62,707 nt of DNA from an uncultured Pelagibacteraceae bacterium (GTDB lineage Bacteria > Pseudomonadota > Alphaproteobacteria > Pelagibacterales > Pelagibacteraceae), in NCBI GenBank assembly GCA_902555435.1, contig CACDRL010000008.1:1-62707 (forward strand), in the 5' to 3' direction. The position numbers and the translations under genes are program-made. Position 1 is the first letter of the stretch; each line of letters opens with the position of its first letter. A model generated the notes under the pieces. That model made no database searches and was not told where the DNA came from. It saw nothing but the letters and a program-made list of their open reading frames with translations. This document shows, piece by piece, positions 26,039 through 35,893 of this stretch.

Positions 26039-27135
26039 TAAATTAATTCCTGTTTTGTAATTTTAATACCATAACCATCAAGACCAATAACTTTTTTTGG
26101 TGATTTTGTGATTAGTATCATATTTTTAATTTTTAAGTCTTTAATAATTTGAGCACCAATACCATAATTTCTTATTAACTTATCATTTCCCTTTTTATAA
26201 AAGTCTTTGTTTTTGTAATCTTTTAAAGTTTGAGTCACTGATTTTAAATTTGAATCTTTAATAAATACTAAAACACAATTTTGATATTTTTTAAAATAAT
26301 TTAAAGTTTTATTAAATGAATTTGGTAATGATTGATTTATAAGATAGTTTTGCACAACGTTAGATGAAATTACTCTCACTCTTGGAGTGATCCCTCTCTT
26401 TAATTTACCTTTTATTAAAGCAAAATGTTCTGAACCATCTAAAAGATTTTCATATATTCTGATATTATATTTTTGATTTTTTACATCTATCTTACTTTGT
26501 TTTTTAAGTTTAATAAGTTTTTCTTTTTTTAATCTATATGCAATTAGATCTTCTATTTTTCCAATTTTCAATTTATGTTTTTTTGCAAAATTGAACAAAT
26601 CCTGACCTTTAGCCATTGTTCCATCTTCATTCATAATTTCACAAATTACAGCGGAGTTATTTTTTTTTGCTAACTTAGATATATCAACAGATGCTTCTGT
26701 ATGACCTGCCCTAACAAGAACCCCACCATCTTTAGCTATTATTGGAAATACATGACCAGGAGAAACAATTTCATTTTTATTTGCTTTTTTTTTTGAAGCA
26801 ATTTTAATTGTTCTTGCTCTATCTTTGGCAGATATTCCTGTTGTAATTCCTTTTTTTGCTTCAATAGAAATTGTGAAAGCAGTTTTATTTCTTGATTGAT
26901 TTACAGGTGACATTAAAGATAAATTTAACTTTTTTGCCTGAAGAGTATCAAGCGCTAAACAAATTAAACCCCGTCCGTATTTTGCCATGAAGTTAATATT
27001 TTTTGCATTCGAGTCTGTTGTAGAAATAACTAAATCCCCTTCGTTTTCTCTTTTTTCATCATCTACCAAAATGAACATGCCACCTTTTTTGGCTACACTT
27101 ATTATTGACTCAATTGAAGAAAAATTATTTTTCAT
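26038..27135 (-). CDS. ribB: DHBP synthase with degenerate GTP cyclohydrolase II domain
   Basis: A 365-residue two-domain protein. Residues 1-205 form 3,4-dihydroxy-2-butanone-4-phosphate synthase: VDDEKRENEGDL with the acidic metal site, the GRGLICLAL segment, and VSPGHVFPIIAKDGGVLVRAGHTEASVD. The C-terminal half aligns with GTP cyclohydrolase II, but the three cysteines that hold its zinc are missing and the region has one isolated cysteine only, so it should be inactive there. It would make only the four-carbon unit; a separate RibA is needed elsewhere. Confidence 0.9.
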   Translation of the reverse strand: MKNNFSSIESIISVAKKGGMFILVDDEKRENEGDLVISTTDSNAKNINFMAKYGRGLICLALDTLQAKKLNLSLMSPVNQSRNKTAFTISIEAKKGITTGISAKDRARTIKIASKKKANKNEIVSPGHVFPIIAKDGGVLVRAGHTEASVDISKLAKKNNSAVICEIMNEDGTMAKGQDLFNFAKKHKLKIGKIEDLIAYRLKKEKLIKLKKQSKIDVKNQKYNIRIYENLLDGSEHFALIKGKLKRGITPRVRVISSNVVQNYLINQSLPNSFNKTLNYFKKYQNCVLVFIKDSNLKSVTQTLKDYKNKDFYKKGNDKLIRNYGIGAQIIKDLKIKNMILITKSPKKVIGLDGYGIKITKQELI

Positions 27136-27715
27136 TAAAATAATTTCTAACGTATTTAGATAAGATATCTATCTCTACGTTTACTAAGCTAGATTTTATT
27201 AAAGTTGATAAATTTGTTTCCTTATATGTATGAGGTATAATCCAAATTTTGAAACCTTTTTTTGTCACTTTGGAAATTGTAAGAGAAATACCGTTTACAC
27301 AAATAGATGCTTTTTCTATTAAGTGTTTTCTCTCTTTTTTAGGTAATTCAAAATCAAAAAGGAATGATTTATCTATTTTTTTAACACTTAATACTTTACC
27401 TACGGTATCAACATGTCCTTGACAAATATGTCCTGAAATTTTTGTTCCATATTTTAAAGGTAATTCCAAATTTATTTTGTCTTTTATATTTAAAAATTTA
27501 AATTTTGAACGAATGATTGTTTCTTTTGACAGGTAAAATTCCATCATTTTTGATTTATATGAAATTAAAGTTAAGCAAACACCATCACAAGCGACTGACA
27601 AACCTATATCTTTTTTAGATACTTTAAGATTGCTTTTTACAAAAATATTAAGACCCATTGGTCTTTTAATTATTTTTGTGATTATACCTTGATTATAAAT
27701 TATTCCATTAAACAT
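27125..27715 (-). CDS. ribE: Riboflavin synthase, alpha chain
   Basis: A 196-residue protein built from two lumazine-binding repeats. Repeat one opens MFNGIIYNQGIITK and has SVACDGVCLTL; repeat two has SGHICQGHVDTVGKV and SICVNGISLTI. The conserved cysteine and histidine pair of repeat two is present. It converts two lumazines to riboflavin plus the pyrimidine. It overlaps ribB by 11 bases and lies 6 bases after ribD, so the rib genes make one transcript. Confidence 0.95.
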   Translation of the reverse strand: MFNGIIYNQGIITKIIKRPMGLNIFVKSNLKVSKKDIGLSVACDGVCLTLISYKSKMMEFYLSKETIIRSKFKFLNIKDKINLELPLKYGTKISGHICQGHVDTVGKVLSVKKIDKSFLFDFELPKKERKHLIEKASICVNGISLTISKVTKKGFKIWIIPHTYKETNLSTLIKSSLVNVEIDILSKYVRNYFNEK

Positions 27716-27720
27716 GATTT

Positions 27721-28824
27721 TTATCTATATAATGTTATTCTGTCATTTCGCAAATTCAGATTTAAATTAATCTTTTTTGCATATTTTTGATTTAATTTTT
27801 TTAGACCACTAAATTTTAAACATTCTAAGCTTTTTGAGAGGTTTTTAGGACTTTTGAATAAATAAAATTTATTAAAAATTTTGTTCTTGATCAGGAAATT
27901 AGTTAGATCGTTACCACCCTCTATTAGCAAATTCCTACAGCCAAAATTATATAGTTTTATTAAAATTTCTTTAATATCAAATTTGTTATCGCTATCAATT
28001 TTAGATTTAATTAAAATAATGCCTTTTCTTTTAAATTTAGAAATTTTTGATTTATCAGCTTTATTATAAAATATTAAAGTATTTTTGTTATTCGAGGATT
28101 TAATTATATAACTATTCATATTAGAATTTAGTTCATTATCTAAAATAATTCTTTTAGGAGAAAAATCTTCCATACCTTTTAAACGACAATTTAATCTTGG
28201 ATTGTCTTTGTTAAGTGTTTTATATGTAATCATTATACAATCATTTTGATATCTCAAAAAATGCGTAAATTGATTAGAATAAGCATTTGTAATTCTTTTT
28301 TGGGATTTACTGTAAATAATATTGTTTTTTGAAATAGCTACTTTACCGGTAACAAAAGGTAATTTTTTCTTTCTATTAAAAAAATAAGGATAATAAAAAC
28401 TTTCAACTTTATTTTTTAACAATCCTTTTTTTACAATTATTTTTTTTGAATTTAAAATTTTAAAACTTTTATTTCTTACCCTTTTGTCTATGTCTGCAAC
28501 TGAATACACAACCTCAGAAATTTTTGATTTTATTATCAAGTCAGTACATGGTGGTGTCAAACCATGATGACAACATGGTTCTAAAGTAACATACATTTTT
28601 GAACCTTTTAAATCTTCGAAACTATTTCTAATTGCATTAGACTCAGCATGTGGTCTTCCGCTAAATGAAGTCTGACCTATGGAAATTATTTTGTCATTTT
28701 TGACGATAACACAACCCACTGAAGGATTTGATCCTGTAAGACCATGACGAGATCTAGCCAGATCTAAGGCTATTTCCATATAAAGTAAATCTTTATCTGT
28801 GAATTTATCTTTTTTTGTAGACAT
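27721..28824 (-). CDS. ribD: Riboflavin biosynthesis deaminase/reductase
   Basis: About 368 residues. I place the start at 28824, because the deaminase domain begins with [15 protein letters not shown] soon after; an upstream ATG at 28902 would run deep into nrdR. Domain one is a zinc deaminase (HAESNAI at about 50-56 and [11 protein letters not shown], the two cysteines of the zinc site), domain two (about 150-365) the NADPH reductase, with the [14 protein letters not shown] motif. Length fits the family. The chosen start overlaps the end of nrdR by 20 bases, the usual pairing in alphaproteobacteria. Confidence 0.93.
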   Translation of the reverse strand: MSTKKDKFTDKDLLYMEIALDLARSRHGLTGSNPSVGCVIVKNDKIISIGQTSFSGRPHAESNAIRNSFEDLKGSKMYVTLEPCCHHGLTPPCTDLIIKSKISEVVYSVADIDKRVRNKSFKILNSKKIIVKKGLLKNKVESFYYPYFFNRKKKLPFVTGKVAISKNNIIYSKSQKRITNAYSNQFTHFLRYQNDCIMITYKTLNKDNPRLNCRLKGMEDFSPKRIILDNELNSNMNSYIIKSSNNKNTLIFYNKADKSKISKFKRKGIILIKSKIDSDNKFDIKEILIKLYNFGCRNLLIEGGNDLTNFLIKNKIFNKFYLFKSPKNLSKSLECLKFSGLKKLNQKYAKKINLNLNLRNDRITLYR

Positions 28825-29263
28825 CAAGCCTGTCCACGAATTGCACAAAGTCTTTTTCCTCTCTGAAGTTTCTATAAACTGAAGCAAATCTAACGTATCC
28901 AACAGGATCTAAATCCTTCAAACCATCCATAACCATAGTGCCAATTGTATTAGATGAAATTTCACCTTGACCAAGTTCTTCTAAAGATCTTGAAATTTGA
29001 CTTATAAATTTTTCTATTGTTTCTGTATCTATAGGTCTTTTTTTAAGTGCTATATAAATTGATTTAGATAGTTTATCACGATCAAAAACTGATTTTCTTC
29101 CATTTTTCTTAACGACCATTAATTCGCGTATTTGAATTCTTTCAAAAGTAGTAAACCGTTCACCACAGATACAAAGTCTTCTTCTTCTAATAGCTGTACC
29201 ATCTTCTGTAGGTCGTGAATCCACTACAGATGTATCACCCTTTTTTTCACACGGACAAATCAT
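28805..29263 (-). CDS. nrdR: Transcriptional repressor NrdR
   Basis: A 152-residue repressor of ribonucleotide reductase genes. It has an N-terminal zinc ribbon, the linking [13 protein letters not shown] and RFTTFERIQ, and an ATP-cone (about 49-137: [16 protein letters not shown] and the later [13 protein letters not shown]). Both zinc knuckles are shortened: C3-P-C5 and C-I-C instead of the usual C-x2-C. If all four cysteines still bind zinc, the geometry must be altered. It sits 4 bases after glyA and before ribD. Confidence 0.93.
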   Translation of the reverse strand: MICPCEKKGDTSVVDSRPTEDGTAIRRRRLCICGERFTTFERIQIRELMVVKKNGRKSVFDRDKLSKSIYIALKKRPIDTETIEKFISQISRSLEELGQGEISSNTIGTMVMDGLKDLDPVGYVRFASVYRNFREEKDFVQFVDRLDVYKKR

Positions 29264-29266
29264 TTG

Positions 29267-30574
29267 CTACAGGTTCTTATATATAGGAAATGACGAAGTT
29301 AAAGCAATAACTTCATTTTTTACTTCATTTTCAATTTTACTATTATCTGTTGGATTTTCTGATAATCCTTTTAGAGTTTTTGTGATCAATTCTCCTACGG
29401 TCTTAAATTCACTTAAACCAAATCCACGTGTTGTAGCAGCTTGTGTTCCTAATCTAATTCCTGAGGTAATCATAGGTTTTTCTGTATCAAAAGGAATACC
29501 ATTTTTGTTACATGTAATATTTGCTCTAGACAAACTCTCTGCCGCAAGATTACCTTTTACATTATAAGGTCTTAAATCAACCAACATCAGATGTGTATCT
29601 GTTCCGTCTGAATAAATTTTAAATCCATTATTTTTTAAAGTTTCTGCCAACATTTTAGCATTTGCTAAAACAGATTTAATATAATCTTGAAATTCTGGCT
29701 GTAATGCTTCGAGAAATCCTGCTGCCTTTGCTGCAATGATGTGCATTAAAGGTCCTCCTTGATAACCAGGAAAAACAGCTGTATTAAATTTTTTTGCAAG
29801 ATCTTCATGATTAGTTAAAATTATTCCTCCTCTTGCACTTCTAAATACCTTATGGGTTGTTGAAGTAACTACGTGTGCATAGTCACAAGGATTTGGGTAT
29901 CCTTTACCAGCAACTAGTCCAGAAAAGTGAGCCATATCAACCATTAGATATGCTCCAACTTTATCTGCTATCTCTCTAAATCTTTTAAAATCAATTACTC
30001 TAGAATAAGCACTTCCTCCAGCAATGATTAGTTTCGGCTTATGTTCTAATGCAAGTTTTTCAACATTATCATAATCTATCAATTCAGATTTTTTGTCTAC
30101 ATCATAGCCTACAGCATTAAACCACTTACCAGACATAGAAATTTTTAATCCATGTGTAATATGACCACCTGAATTTAAACTCATACCCATAAATGTATCA
30201 CCTGGACTTAACAAAGCTAAAAATACTGCACCATTAGCTTGCGCGCCTGAATGTGGCTGTGCATTTGCAAATTTACAACTAAATAATTTTTTTAATCTTT
30301 CGATTGCTAGATTTTCTGCTACATCAACGTGCTCACACCCATTATAATATCTTTTACCAGGATAACCTTCAGCATATTTATTAGTTAAAACTGATCCTTG
30401 TGCCTCTAATACTGCTTGTGAAACTATATTTTCAGACGCAATTAACTCAATATGTTGTTGTTGTCTGATTAATTCATCTTTAATAGCTTTAAAAAGTTCT
30501 GGATCTTTTACAGATAAACTATCCTCAAAAAAACTCTTGTAGCTATCATTTAAATAATTTTTTTCACTCGACAT
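29267..30574 (-). CDS. glyA: Serine hydroxymethyltransferase
   Basis: A 435-residue PLP enzyme that interconverts serine and glycine with tetrahydrofolate. Clear segments are [28 protein letters not shown], the PLP lysine in [15 protein letters not shown], and [13 protein letters not shown]. Length is about 10-15 residues over the E. coli enzyme at the N-terminus. The SAR11 metabolism is built on glycine and one-carbon use, and the window also has sarcosine oxidase, whose products are glycine and methylene-tetrahydrofolate, the substrates of this enzyme in the serine direction. Confidence 0.97.
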   Translation of the reverse strand: MSSEKNYLNDSYKSFFEDSLSVKDPELFKAIKDELIRQQQHIELIASENIVSQAVLEAQGSVLTNKYAEGYPGKRYYNGCEHVDVAENLAIERLKKLFSCKFANAQPHSGAQANGAVFLALLSPGDTFMGMSLNSGGHITHGLKISMSGKWFNAVGYDVDKKSELIDYDNVEKLALEHKPKLIIAGGSAYSRVIDFKRFREIADKVGAYLMVDMAHFSGLVAGKGYPNPCDYAHVVTSTTHKVFRSARGGIILTNHEDLAKKFNTAVFPGYQGGPLMHIIAAKAAGFLEALQPEFQDYIKSVLANAKMLAETLKNNGFKIYSDGTDTHLMLVDLRPYNVKGNLAAESLSRANITCNKNGIPFDTEKPMITSGIRLGTQAATTRGFGLSEFKTVGELITKTLKGLSENPTDNSKIENEVKNEVIALTSSFPIYKNL

Positions 30575-30576
30575 AA

Positions 30577-31002
30577 TTATATTTTCTTAAGCCTTCTCAA
30601 ATGTCTACCACCATCAAATTTTGTATTTAAAAAAACACTTATAAACTTTAAAGCATTTTTTTTGGTTATCAACCTAGACCCTAATGTAATGATGTTTGCA
30701 TCGTTATGCAATCTGGATAATTTTGTTGATTTTAGATTAAAACATTGCGCAGCACGAATATTTTTATGCTTATTTGCCGCAATATTCATACCAGTCCCAG
30801 ATCCGCAAACTAAAATGCCGACATTACTTTTATTAAGTTTAACTTTTTTTGCAACTTTATGGGCATAATCAGGATAATCAACGCTACTATCATCTTTAGG
30901 ACCGAGATCCTCAAATTGTATTTTTTTATTTCTTAAATAATCTTTGATTGTTTCTTTTAATTTAAATCCAGCGTGATCCGATGAAATAAATATTTTTTTC
31001 AA
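30577..31002 (-). CDS. rpiB: Ribose-5-phosphate isomerase B
   Basis: A 141-residue isomerase that interconverts ribose-5-phosphate and ribulose-5-phosphate. The start [15 protein letters not shown] holds the aspartate-histidine pair, and [21 protein letters not shown] holds the catalytic cysteine and the phosphate loop. It abuts glyA with 2 bases between, a pairing common in bacteria. Confidence 0.95.
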   Translation of the reverse strand: MKKIFISSDHAGFKLKETIKDYLRNKKIQFEDLGPKDDSSVDYPDYAHKVAKKVKLNKSNVGILVCGSGTGMNIAANKHKNIRAAQCFNLKSTKLSRLHNDANIITLGSRLITKKNALKFISVFLNTKFDGGRHLRRLKKI

Positions 31003-31003
31003 A

Positions 31004-31642
31004 TTAATTAAATTTGTAATCTAAAACACAAGCAACTAAATGTATTCTATTCTCTTCTCCACCGTTAAATGCATTGTGATACTTAGTATTGTTCGTAACC
31101 CAAACTGAACCATCAGCAGGCATATGTTTTGCAACATTGTCAATTACCATTAAACAACCAGGGTTTGTTATTATTGGTATATGCAATCTTGGTTCAGGAT
31201 CTCTATGCCAACTTAAAGTTGATCTTGGCTCTTTTAAAAGAATTCTTACTCTTCCTAGTTTATATTTTTTTGAAAGAACATCATAAACCTCTTTAAAATA
31301 TGTGTTCTCATAGTCTTTTACAAATTCTGAGTAAGAAGCTTCATTGATAATTTCGTCTCTAGAAACTTCTTTTCCTGATTTATCAGGTTTAGTCCAGTAT
31401 ACTCCACGAGCTTTATTACCTTTGATTGACTCAGGATCGCCGGGTACCTGTGTTAAAGATATAGCACCAAAGTGAGTTACACCCGCATCTTCAAATTTTT
31501 TAATCTTAACTATTTGATGATAAGCTTCTTGCAACTTTTCTATATCAAACTTTAATTCTTGTTTCTGGAAGTCGCTAAAGTCTAAAATTCTATCTTCCTT
31601 TTTGACATTTAGATCTATAACTTTTGAGTTTTCTGTCGCCAT
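31004..31642 (-). CDS. Aspartyl/asparaginyl beta-hydroxylase-like oxygenase
   Basis: A 212-residue Fe(II)/2-oxoglutarate oxygenase of the aspartyl/asparaginyl hydroxylase type. The iron site is HRDPEPRLHIPI (H-x-D like first facial histidine) and the distal histidine is in NNTKYHNAFNGG; the arginine in ENRIHLVACVLDY should bind 2-oxoglutarate. Members hydroxylate protein side chains or free metabolites; the target is unknown. It leads the rpiB-glyA genes (1-base gap) on the same strand, and starts opposite hemB with about 70 bases between them. The first 60 residues have no recognisable motif. Confidence 0.75.
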   Translation of the reverse strand: MATENSKVIDLNVKKEDRILDFSDFQKQELKFDIEKLQEAYHQIVKIKKFEDAGVTHFGAISLTQVPGDPESIKGNKARGVYWTKPDKSGKEVSRDEIINEASYSEFVKDYENTYFKEVYDVLSKKYKLGRVRILLKEPRSTLSWHRDPEPRLHIPIITNPGCLMVIDNVAKHMPADGSVWVTNNTKYHNAFNGGEENRIHLVACVLDYKFN

Positions 31643-31715
31643 CGTGATTGCTTTGTACCCTTTTTTTTGTATATGTGTATATTACATTTGTCGCAATTTA
31701 AAAGTAAATTAAAAT

Positions 31716-32706
31716 ATGATTATTGGTAAATATCCTAGTCTTAGACTTAGAAGAAGTAGAAAAGAATCTTGGTCAAGAAAACTAATTCAAGAAAATACCT
31801 TAAGTCCAAATGACTTTATTCTACCTATTTTTTTAATTGAAGGGTCAAATAAAAGACAAGAGATTTCATCAATGCCGGGAGTTTACAGGTATACTATTAA
31901 CCGATTGAGCCAAATTGTTGATAAAGCATTAAAATTAGGAATACCAATGATAGCTCTTTTCCCTAAAACTAAAAATTCAAAAAAAGATGAATTGGGAACA
32001 GAATCACTAAATGAAAATAATTTAGTATGTAAAGCGTTAAAAGAAGTCAAAAAAAGATACAAAAACCAAATTGGCATAATGTGTGATGTTGCTTTAGATC
32101 CTTACACATCACATGGTCATGATGGTTTAATCAAATCTAACACTATATTAAATGACGAAACAATTAATGTTTTAGTTAATCAATCATTACTTCAGTCAGA
32201 AATGGGCTGTGATGTTCTGGCTCCTTCAGATATGATGGATGGTAGAATAGGAAAAATAAGAAAAGCTTTAGATAAAAATAAATTCCAGAATGTTCAAATT
32301 TTATCCTATGCAGCAAAATATGCATCAAGCTTTTATGGTCCATTTAGAGATGCTGTGGGTTCTAAAAGCTCATTAAAAGGAGATAAAAAAAACATATCAA
32401 ATGGATTTTAGAAACTCTGATGAAGCGTTAAGAGAAGTTGCTTTAGATATAAAAGAAGGCGCTGATATGATTATGGTTAAACCTGGAATGCCATATTTGG
32501 ATATAATTAAATCAATTAAAGAAAAATTTAAAATTCCAGTTTTTGCTTATCAAGTATCAGGTGAGTATAGTTTAATGGAAAACGCAATAAACAAAAACCT
32601 TGTGAATAGAGATGCAGTATATGAAAGTTTAGTAGCTTTCAAAAGAGCTGGTGCAAATGCGATAGTAAGTTATTACGCTGATCGAATTGACAAAATAATA
32701 AAATAA
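31716..32706 (+). pseudogene. hemB: Delta-aminolevulinate dehydratase, frameshifted in an 8-A tract
   Basis: Both halves are well conserved HemB. The first frame (31716-32411) covers residues to the first Schiff-base lysine (K201, SYAAKYASSFYGPFR), and the second (in frame from 32401) has the second lysine in MVKPGMPY and the end of the barrel. At 32385-32392 a run of eight A shifts the frame; with seven A it reads through as GDKKTYQMDF, a normal HemB sequence. Each piece alone would lack one catalytic lysine. HemB makes porphobilinogen for heme and heme A (ctaA is in this window), so a real loss is unlikely; sequence error or slippage are the better explanations. Confidence 0.85.
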
Positions 32707-33387
32707 TCACCTTAAAGTATTAAGAAATAACAATCTATTATTTGGAAAATTAATATTGTTTGGTTTTAAAATTGTTTTATCAAGATAATCATTAACTAAT
32801 TTCAAACCTTTTAATAAAATTTTAATATCTTCAACTTCTTTATCTTTTTCAATAAGAAAGTTTGGAACATATTTTTTTTCATTTGATGATGAAACAAAAT
32901 AAACAGTTTCATTATTTTCAGTATCTTTCTCTACTATGTTTTCTAGTTCTAAATCATAACCTAATATTTTGAGTAATTCTAATTCCCAAAAAATATAATT
33001 TTTTAACCAATTTTTATCTTGTAAAATTAAAAAAAAATTCTGAATTATGAAAAAAACTTTTTTATTTGATTGTGCATCTGCTGTTAAAATTTTAATCAAA
33101 TTCATTGCAGAAGTTAAGCATGATAATTTTTGTTTATCATCAAAATACAAAGGGCTGTTAGCGTTTAAAATTTCAACTTTAAAGTAGCCAATCCTATTTT
33201 CATTTTTTGAATTATAATTAACATGCAATTTATTTCCTATTTGCAAATAATTTTTAATTTTTTTTGATGTGCCGCCAAATATGATACCTGATACTTTACC
33301 TTTTTCTTTGGTAAAAATTTCTACTATCAAAGAGTTTTCGTTATATCTATTTTTACTTAACAAAAAACCTTCATCTGACCAATTCAT
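32707..33387 (-). CDS. recO: DNA repair protein RecO
   Basis: A 226-residue RecO with an N-terminal OB-fold (NWSDEGFLLSKNRYNENSLIVEIFTKEKGKVSGIIFGG; read in pieces as GFLLSKNRYNENSL and KGKVSGIIFGG) and a helical C-terminal domain. RecO loads RecA onto SSB-coated DNA with RecR. The zinc cysteines seen in some RecO proteins are absent. It is the last gene of the acpS-lepB-rnc-recO series, with one base to rnc, and it converges with hemB (stops adjacent). Confidence 0.88.
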   Translation of the reverse strand: MNWSDEGFLLSKNRYNENSLIVEIFTKEKGKVSGIIFGGTSKKIKNYLQIGNKLHVNYNSKNENRIGYFKVEILNANSPLYFDDKQKLSCLTSAMNLIKILTADAQSNKKVFFIIQNFFLILQDKNWLKNYIFWELELLKILGYDLELENIVEKDTENNETVYFVSSSNEKKYVPNFLIEKDKEVEDIKILLKGLKLVNDYLDKTILKPNNINFPNNRLLFLNTLR

Positions 33388-33388
33388 A

Positions 33389-34054
33389 TTATTTATTAAA
33401 ACTATTTAAACACTCTGTAGCAGCACTTTGTTCGGCATTTTTTTTAGAATTACCAATGCCAATAAAGTATTTTGTATTAGGTAATTTTACTCCTACTTTA
33501 AATACTGGTTTATGTCTTGGTCCAGTATTTGAGATTAATTTATATTTAGGAAGACTTTTAAATTTTTTTAATGTTTGTTCTTGTAACTTGGTTTTGGCAT
33601 CAATTTCAGTCACAACGCTATCGCTAATTTTTGCTTCCCACTGTTTTAAAATAAATTTTTCAACAATATTAAAACCTTTATCGAGATAAATTGCTGCTAT
33701 TAATGCTTCACAACTGTCTGCAATAATTTTATCCTCTATTTTGATTTTTTTATTTTTAGGATTAAAAGTTTTAATATATTTTTCTAAATTAATTGATTTT
33801 GCAATTTCAAGACAAGATTTTTTATTAACAAGAGAAGCAAACTTCTTATCAAGTATTCCTTCTTTTTCATTAGGATAAATTTCTAATAATTTTTTAGCCA
33901 TGACCAATCCTAGTACACGATCACCTAAAAATTCAATTTTCTCATTATTTTTAGAGGAATTAAAACTTTTATGAGTAAGAGATTGGTCTAATAAATTTTT
34001 GTTTTTAAAAACTATATTTATTTTTTTTTCTAATTCTTGATACTTTATTTTCAT
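33389..34054 (-). CDS. rnc: Ribonuclease III
   Basis: A 221-residue double-stranded RNA nuclease. The catalytic segment NNEKIEFLGDRVLGLVMA (residues 36-53; E and D of the metal site) and the second acidic site in DSCEALIAAIYLDKG are present, followed by a C-terminal double-stranded RNA-binding domain (about 150-218, with AEQSAATECL). It trims rRNA precursors and some mRNAs. Its start shares a base with the lepB stop (34054). Confidence 0.95.
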   Translation of the reverse strand: MKIKYQELEKKINIVFKNKNLLDQSLTHKSFNSSKNNEKIEFLGDRVLGLVMAKKLLEIYPNEKEGILDKKFASLVNKKSCLEIAKSINLEKYIKTFNPKNKKIKIEDKIIADSCEALIAAIYLDKGFNIVEKFILKQWEAKISDSVVTEIDAKTKLQEQTLKKFKSLPKYKLISNTGPRHKPVFKVGVKLPNTKYFIGIGNSKKNAEQSAATECLNSFNK

Positions 34055-34791
34055 TAATTAATAACATTAAAGGTTCTTTTAAATCTTATAGATTTATGCC
34101 ATTTCCAAAATTCAATAAAACTTCCGTTTTTTTTATCAGATGAAAAAAAAATAAATTGAGCCTTACCAACCAAGTTATCTTTGTGAACATAACCAACACT
34201 TGAAAGAAATCTGCTATCTTTAGAACAATCTCTGTTATCACCTAAAAAGAAATAATGATCATTTGGAACTGTGAAAACATCTGAGTTTTGATAGGTATAA
34301 TTTTTTAAATAAACTGTATGAAATTTTTTACCATTAGGTAATTTTTCCTCAAACTTTAAGACATCTATTGTTGTGTCACCACAATAAATTTTTGTTTTAA
34401 GTGGGATTTTAGATTTAAGTATTTCACTACTATTTAAATATAGGTTGGCATCAATAAACTGAATTTTATCTCCTGGCAGTCCAATTAAACGTTTTATATA
34501 ATCTGTTCTATTGTCAGCCGGTGTTTTAAAAACAATTACATCCCCTCTTTCAGGACTTTTAAACATTATTCTTTTACTAAGTATTGGCGGGCTAAAAGGG
34601 AAAGAATGTTTACTATATCCATATGAATATTTTGTAACAAACAGTCTGTCACCTACAAGTAATGTGGGTTCCATCGAAGAAGAAGGTATGTAAAAAGGTT
34701 GAACTAAAAGTGATCTAATTATTACTGCAATTATCAAAGCATAAAATAAAGTTTTTATATTTTCTGAAAAAAAGTTTTTATCTAGTTTCAT
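34054..34791 (-). CDS. lepB: Signal peptidase I
   Basis: A 245-residue inner-membrane protease that removes signal peptides. There is one N-terminal membrane segment (about 15-32), the catalytic serine S39 in PSSSMEPTL and the general base lysine K100 in DYIKRLIGLPGD. LGDNRDCSKDSR is the family box E. A single membrane anchor is standard for alphaproteobacteria. It is in the order acpS-lepB-rnc. Confidence 0.95.
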   Translation of the reverse strand: MKLDKNFFSENIKTLFYALIIAVIIRSLLVQPFYIPSSSMEPTLLVGDRLFVTKYSYGYSKHSFPFSPPILSKRIMFKSPERGDVIVFKTPADNRTDYIKRLIGLPGDKIQFIDANLYLNSSEILKSKIPLKTKIYCGDTTIDVLKFEEKLPNGKKFHTVYLKNYTYQNSDVFTVPNDHYFFLGDNRDCSKDSRFLSSVGYVHKDNLVGKAQFIFFSSDKKNGSFIEFWKWHKSIRFKRTFNVIN

Positions 34792-35174
34792 TATGATTGA
34801 ATAATAGCAAATGCTGTTGAATATTTTTTTTCATCGGAAATAGATAGAAAACAATTAAATTTTTTAATTTTAAATTTATTTTGGATCATTTTGGTGATTT
34901 TTTTGTTTTTAACATAATTAGGTCTACCCGTTTTATCATTAACTACTTCTATGTCTTTAAAGTTCAATTTCATTCTAAATCCGGTACCCAAAGCTTTTGA
35001 AAATGCTTCTTTTGCTGCAAATCTTTTTGAAAAAAAAGCCACTTTATTGTTTATTAAGTTTGATTGTCTTTGTTCTCTAACACTATAAACTCGATTAATA
35101 AAAGATTTATTTTTTATAGCCTCTTTAATTCTTTTATTTTCAATTATATCAACTCCAATACCTAAAATTTTCAT
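34791..35174 (-). CDS. acpS: Holo-[acyl-carrier-protein] synthase
   Basis: A 127-residue enzyme that moves phosphopantetheine from CoA onto acyl carrier protein. The two signatures are GIGVDIIENKRI (magnesium aspartate D9) and FAAKEAFSKALGTG (glutamate with lysine). It shares one base with pdxJ upstream and with lepB downstream, so pdxJ-acpS-lepB are coupled, a typical alphaproteobacterial order. Confidence 0.95.
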   Translation of the reverse strand: MKILGIGVDIIENKRIKEAIKNKSFINRVYSVREQRQSNLINNKVAFFSKRFAAKEAFSKALGTGFRMKLNFKDIEVVNDKTGRPNYVKNKKITKMIQNKFKIKKFNCFLSISDEKKYSTAFAIIQS

Positions 35175-35893
35175 TAATTTTTAATAATTTTTTTAAAATC
35201 CCTAATTACTTTGGGTAGACCATAAAATATCGACTCTCCAATAATAAAATGTCCTATGTTGAATTCCTCAATTTCTTTAATTTTCATTAAAATTTTAGTC
35301 GTTTTGTAATCTAAACCATGTCCTGCATGTACTTCTATATTTAGTTTAGATGCAAGTTTTGAGCTTTCTTTAATTCTATTTAATTCGCTCGAAAAATTTT
35401 TACGTGATTTAACATAATTAGCTAGTTTTCCAGTATGAATTTCAACACAATCTACATTTAATTTTTTTGAGAGTTTAATATCATTTAAATTGGGGTTGAT
35501 AAATAAACTAGTTCTAATATTAGATTTTTTAAATTTAAAAATTATTTCTTTTAATTTTTTATAATTATCTTTTAGATTTAAACCTCCTTCGGTAGTTATT
35601 TCTTTTCTATTTTCTGGAACAATGCAAATATAATTTGGTTTATATCTCAAAGCTTTTTTAATTATTTCACTATTCATTGAGACTTCAAGATTAACTAACA
35701 CTTTATTTAAAGCACAAATCTCTTTAGTATCTAAATCATTTATGTGTCTTCTATCTTCTCTCAAATGAATAGTTACGGAGTTAGCGCCCATTTTTATAAC
35801 TTCTTTTGCTGCAAAAACTGGATTGGGATGTTTTTCACCACGTGCATTACGCAGTGTTGCAATATGATCTATATTTACCCCTAGTCTTTTCAC
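35174..35893 (-). CDS. pdxJ: Pyridoxine 5'-phosphate synthase
   Basis: A 239-residue TIM-barrel enzyme, the last step of the deoxyxylulose-dependent vitamin B6 route. It begins RLGVNIDHIATLRNARG, has HLREDRRHI with the phosphate-binding arginines, the catalytic glutamate near VCIVPENRKEITTEGG (family Glu/His residues), and HAGHGLDY near the end. Presence implies making PLP, used here by glyA and metY. The start overlaps pyrE by 4 bases. Confidence 0.95.
   Translation of the reverse strand: MKRLGVNIDHIATLRNARGEKHPNPVFAAKEVIKMGANSVTIHLREDRRHINDLDTKEICALNKVLVNLEVSMNSEIIKKALRYKPNYICIVPENRKEITTEGGLNLKDNYKKLKEIIFKFKKSNIRTSLFINPNLNDIKLSKKLNVDCVEIHTGKLANYVKSRKNFSSELNRIKESSKLASKLNIEVHAGHGLDYKTTKILMKIKEIEEFNIGHFIIGESIFYGLPKVIRDFKKIIKN

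Noticed and set aside
28825..28902. ribD start at the upstream ATG (28902)
   Set aside because: The added residues are the nrdR coding region read in another frame and do not resemble RibD.
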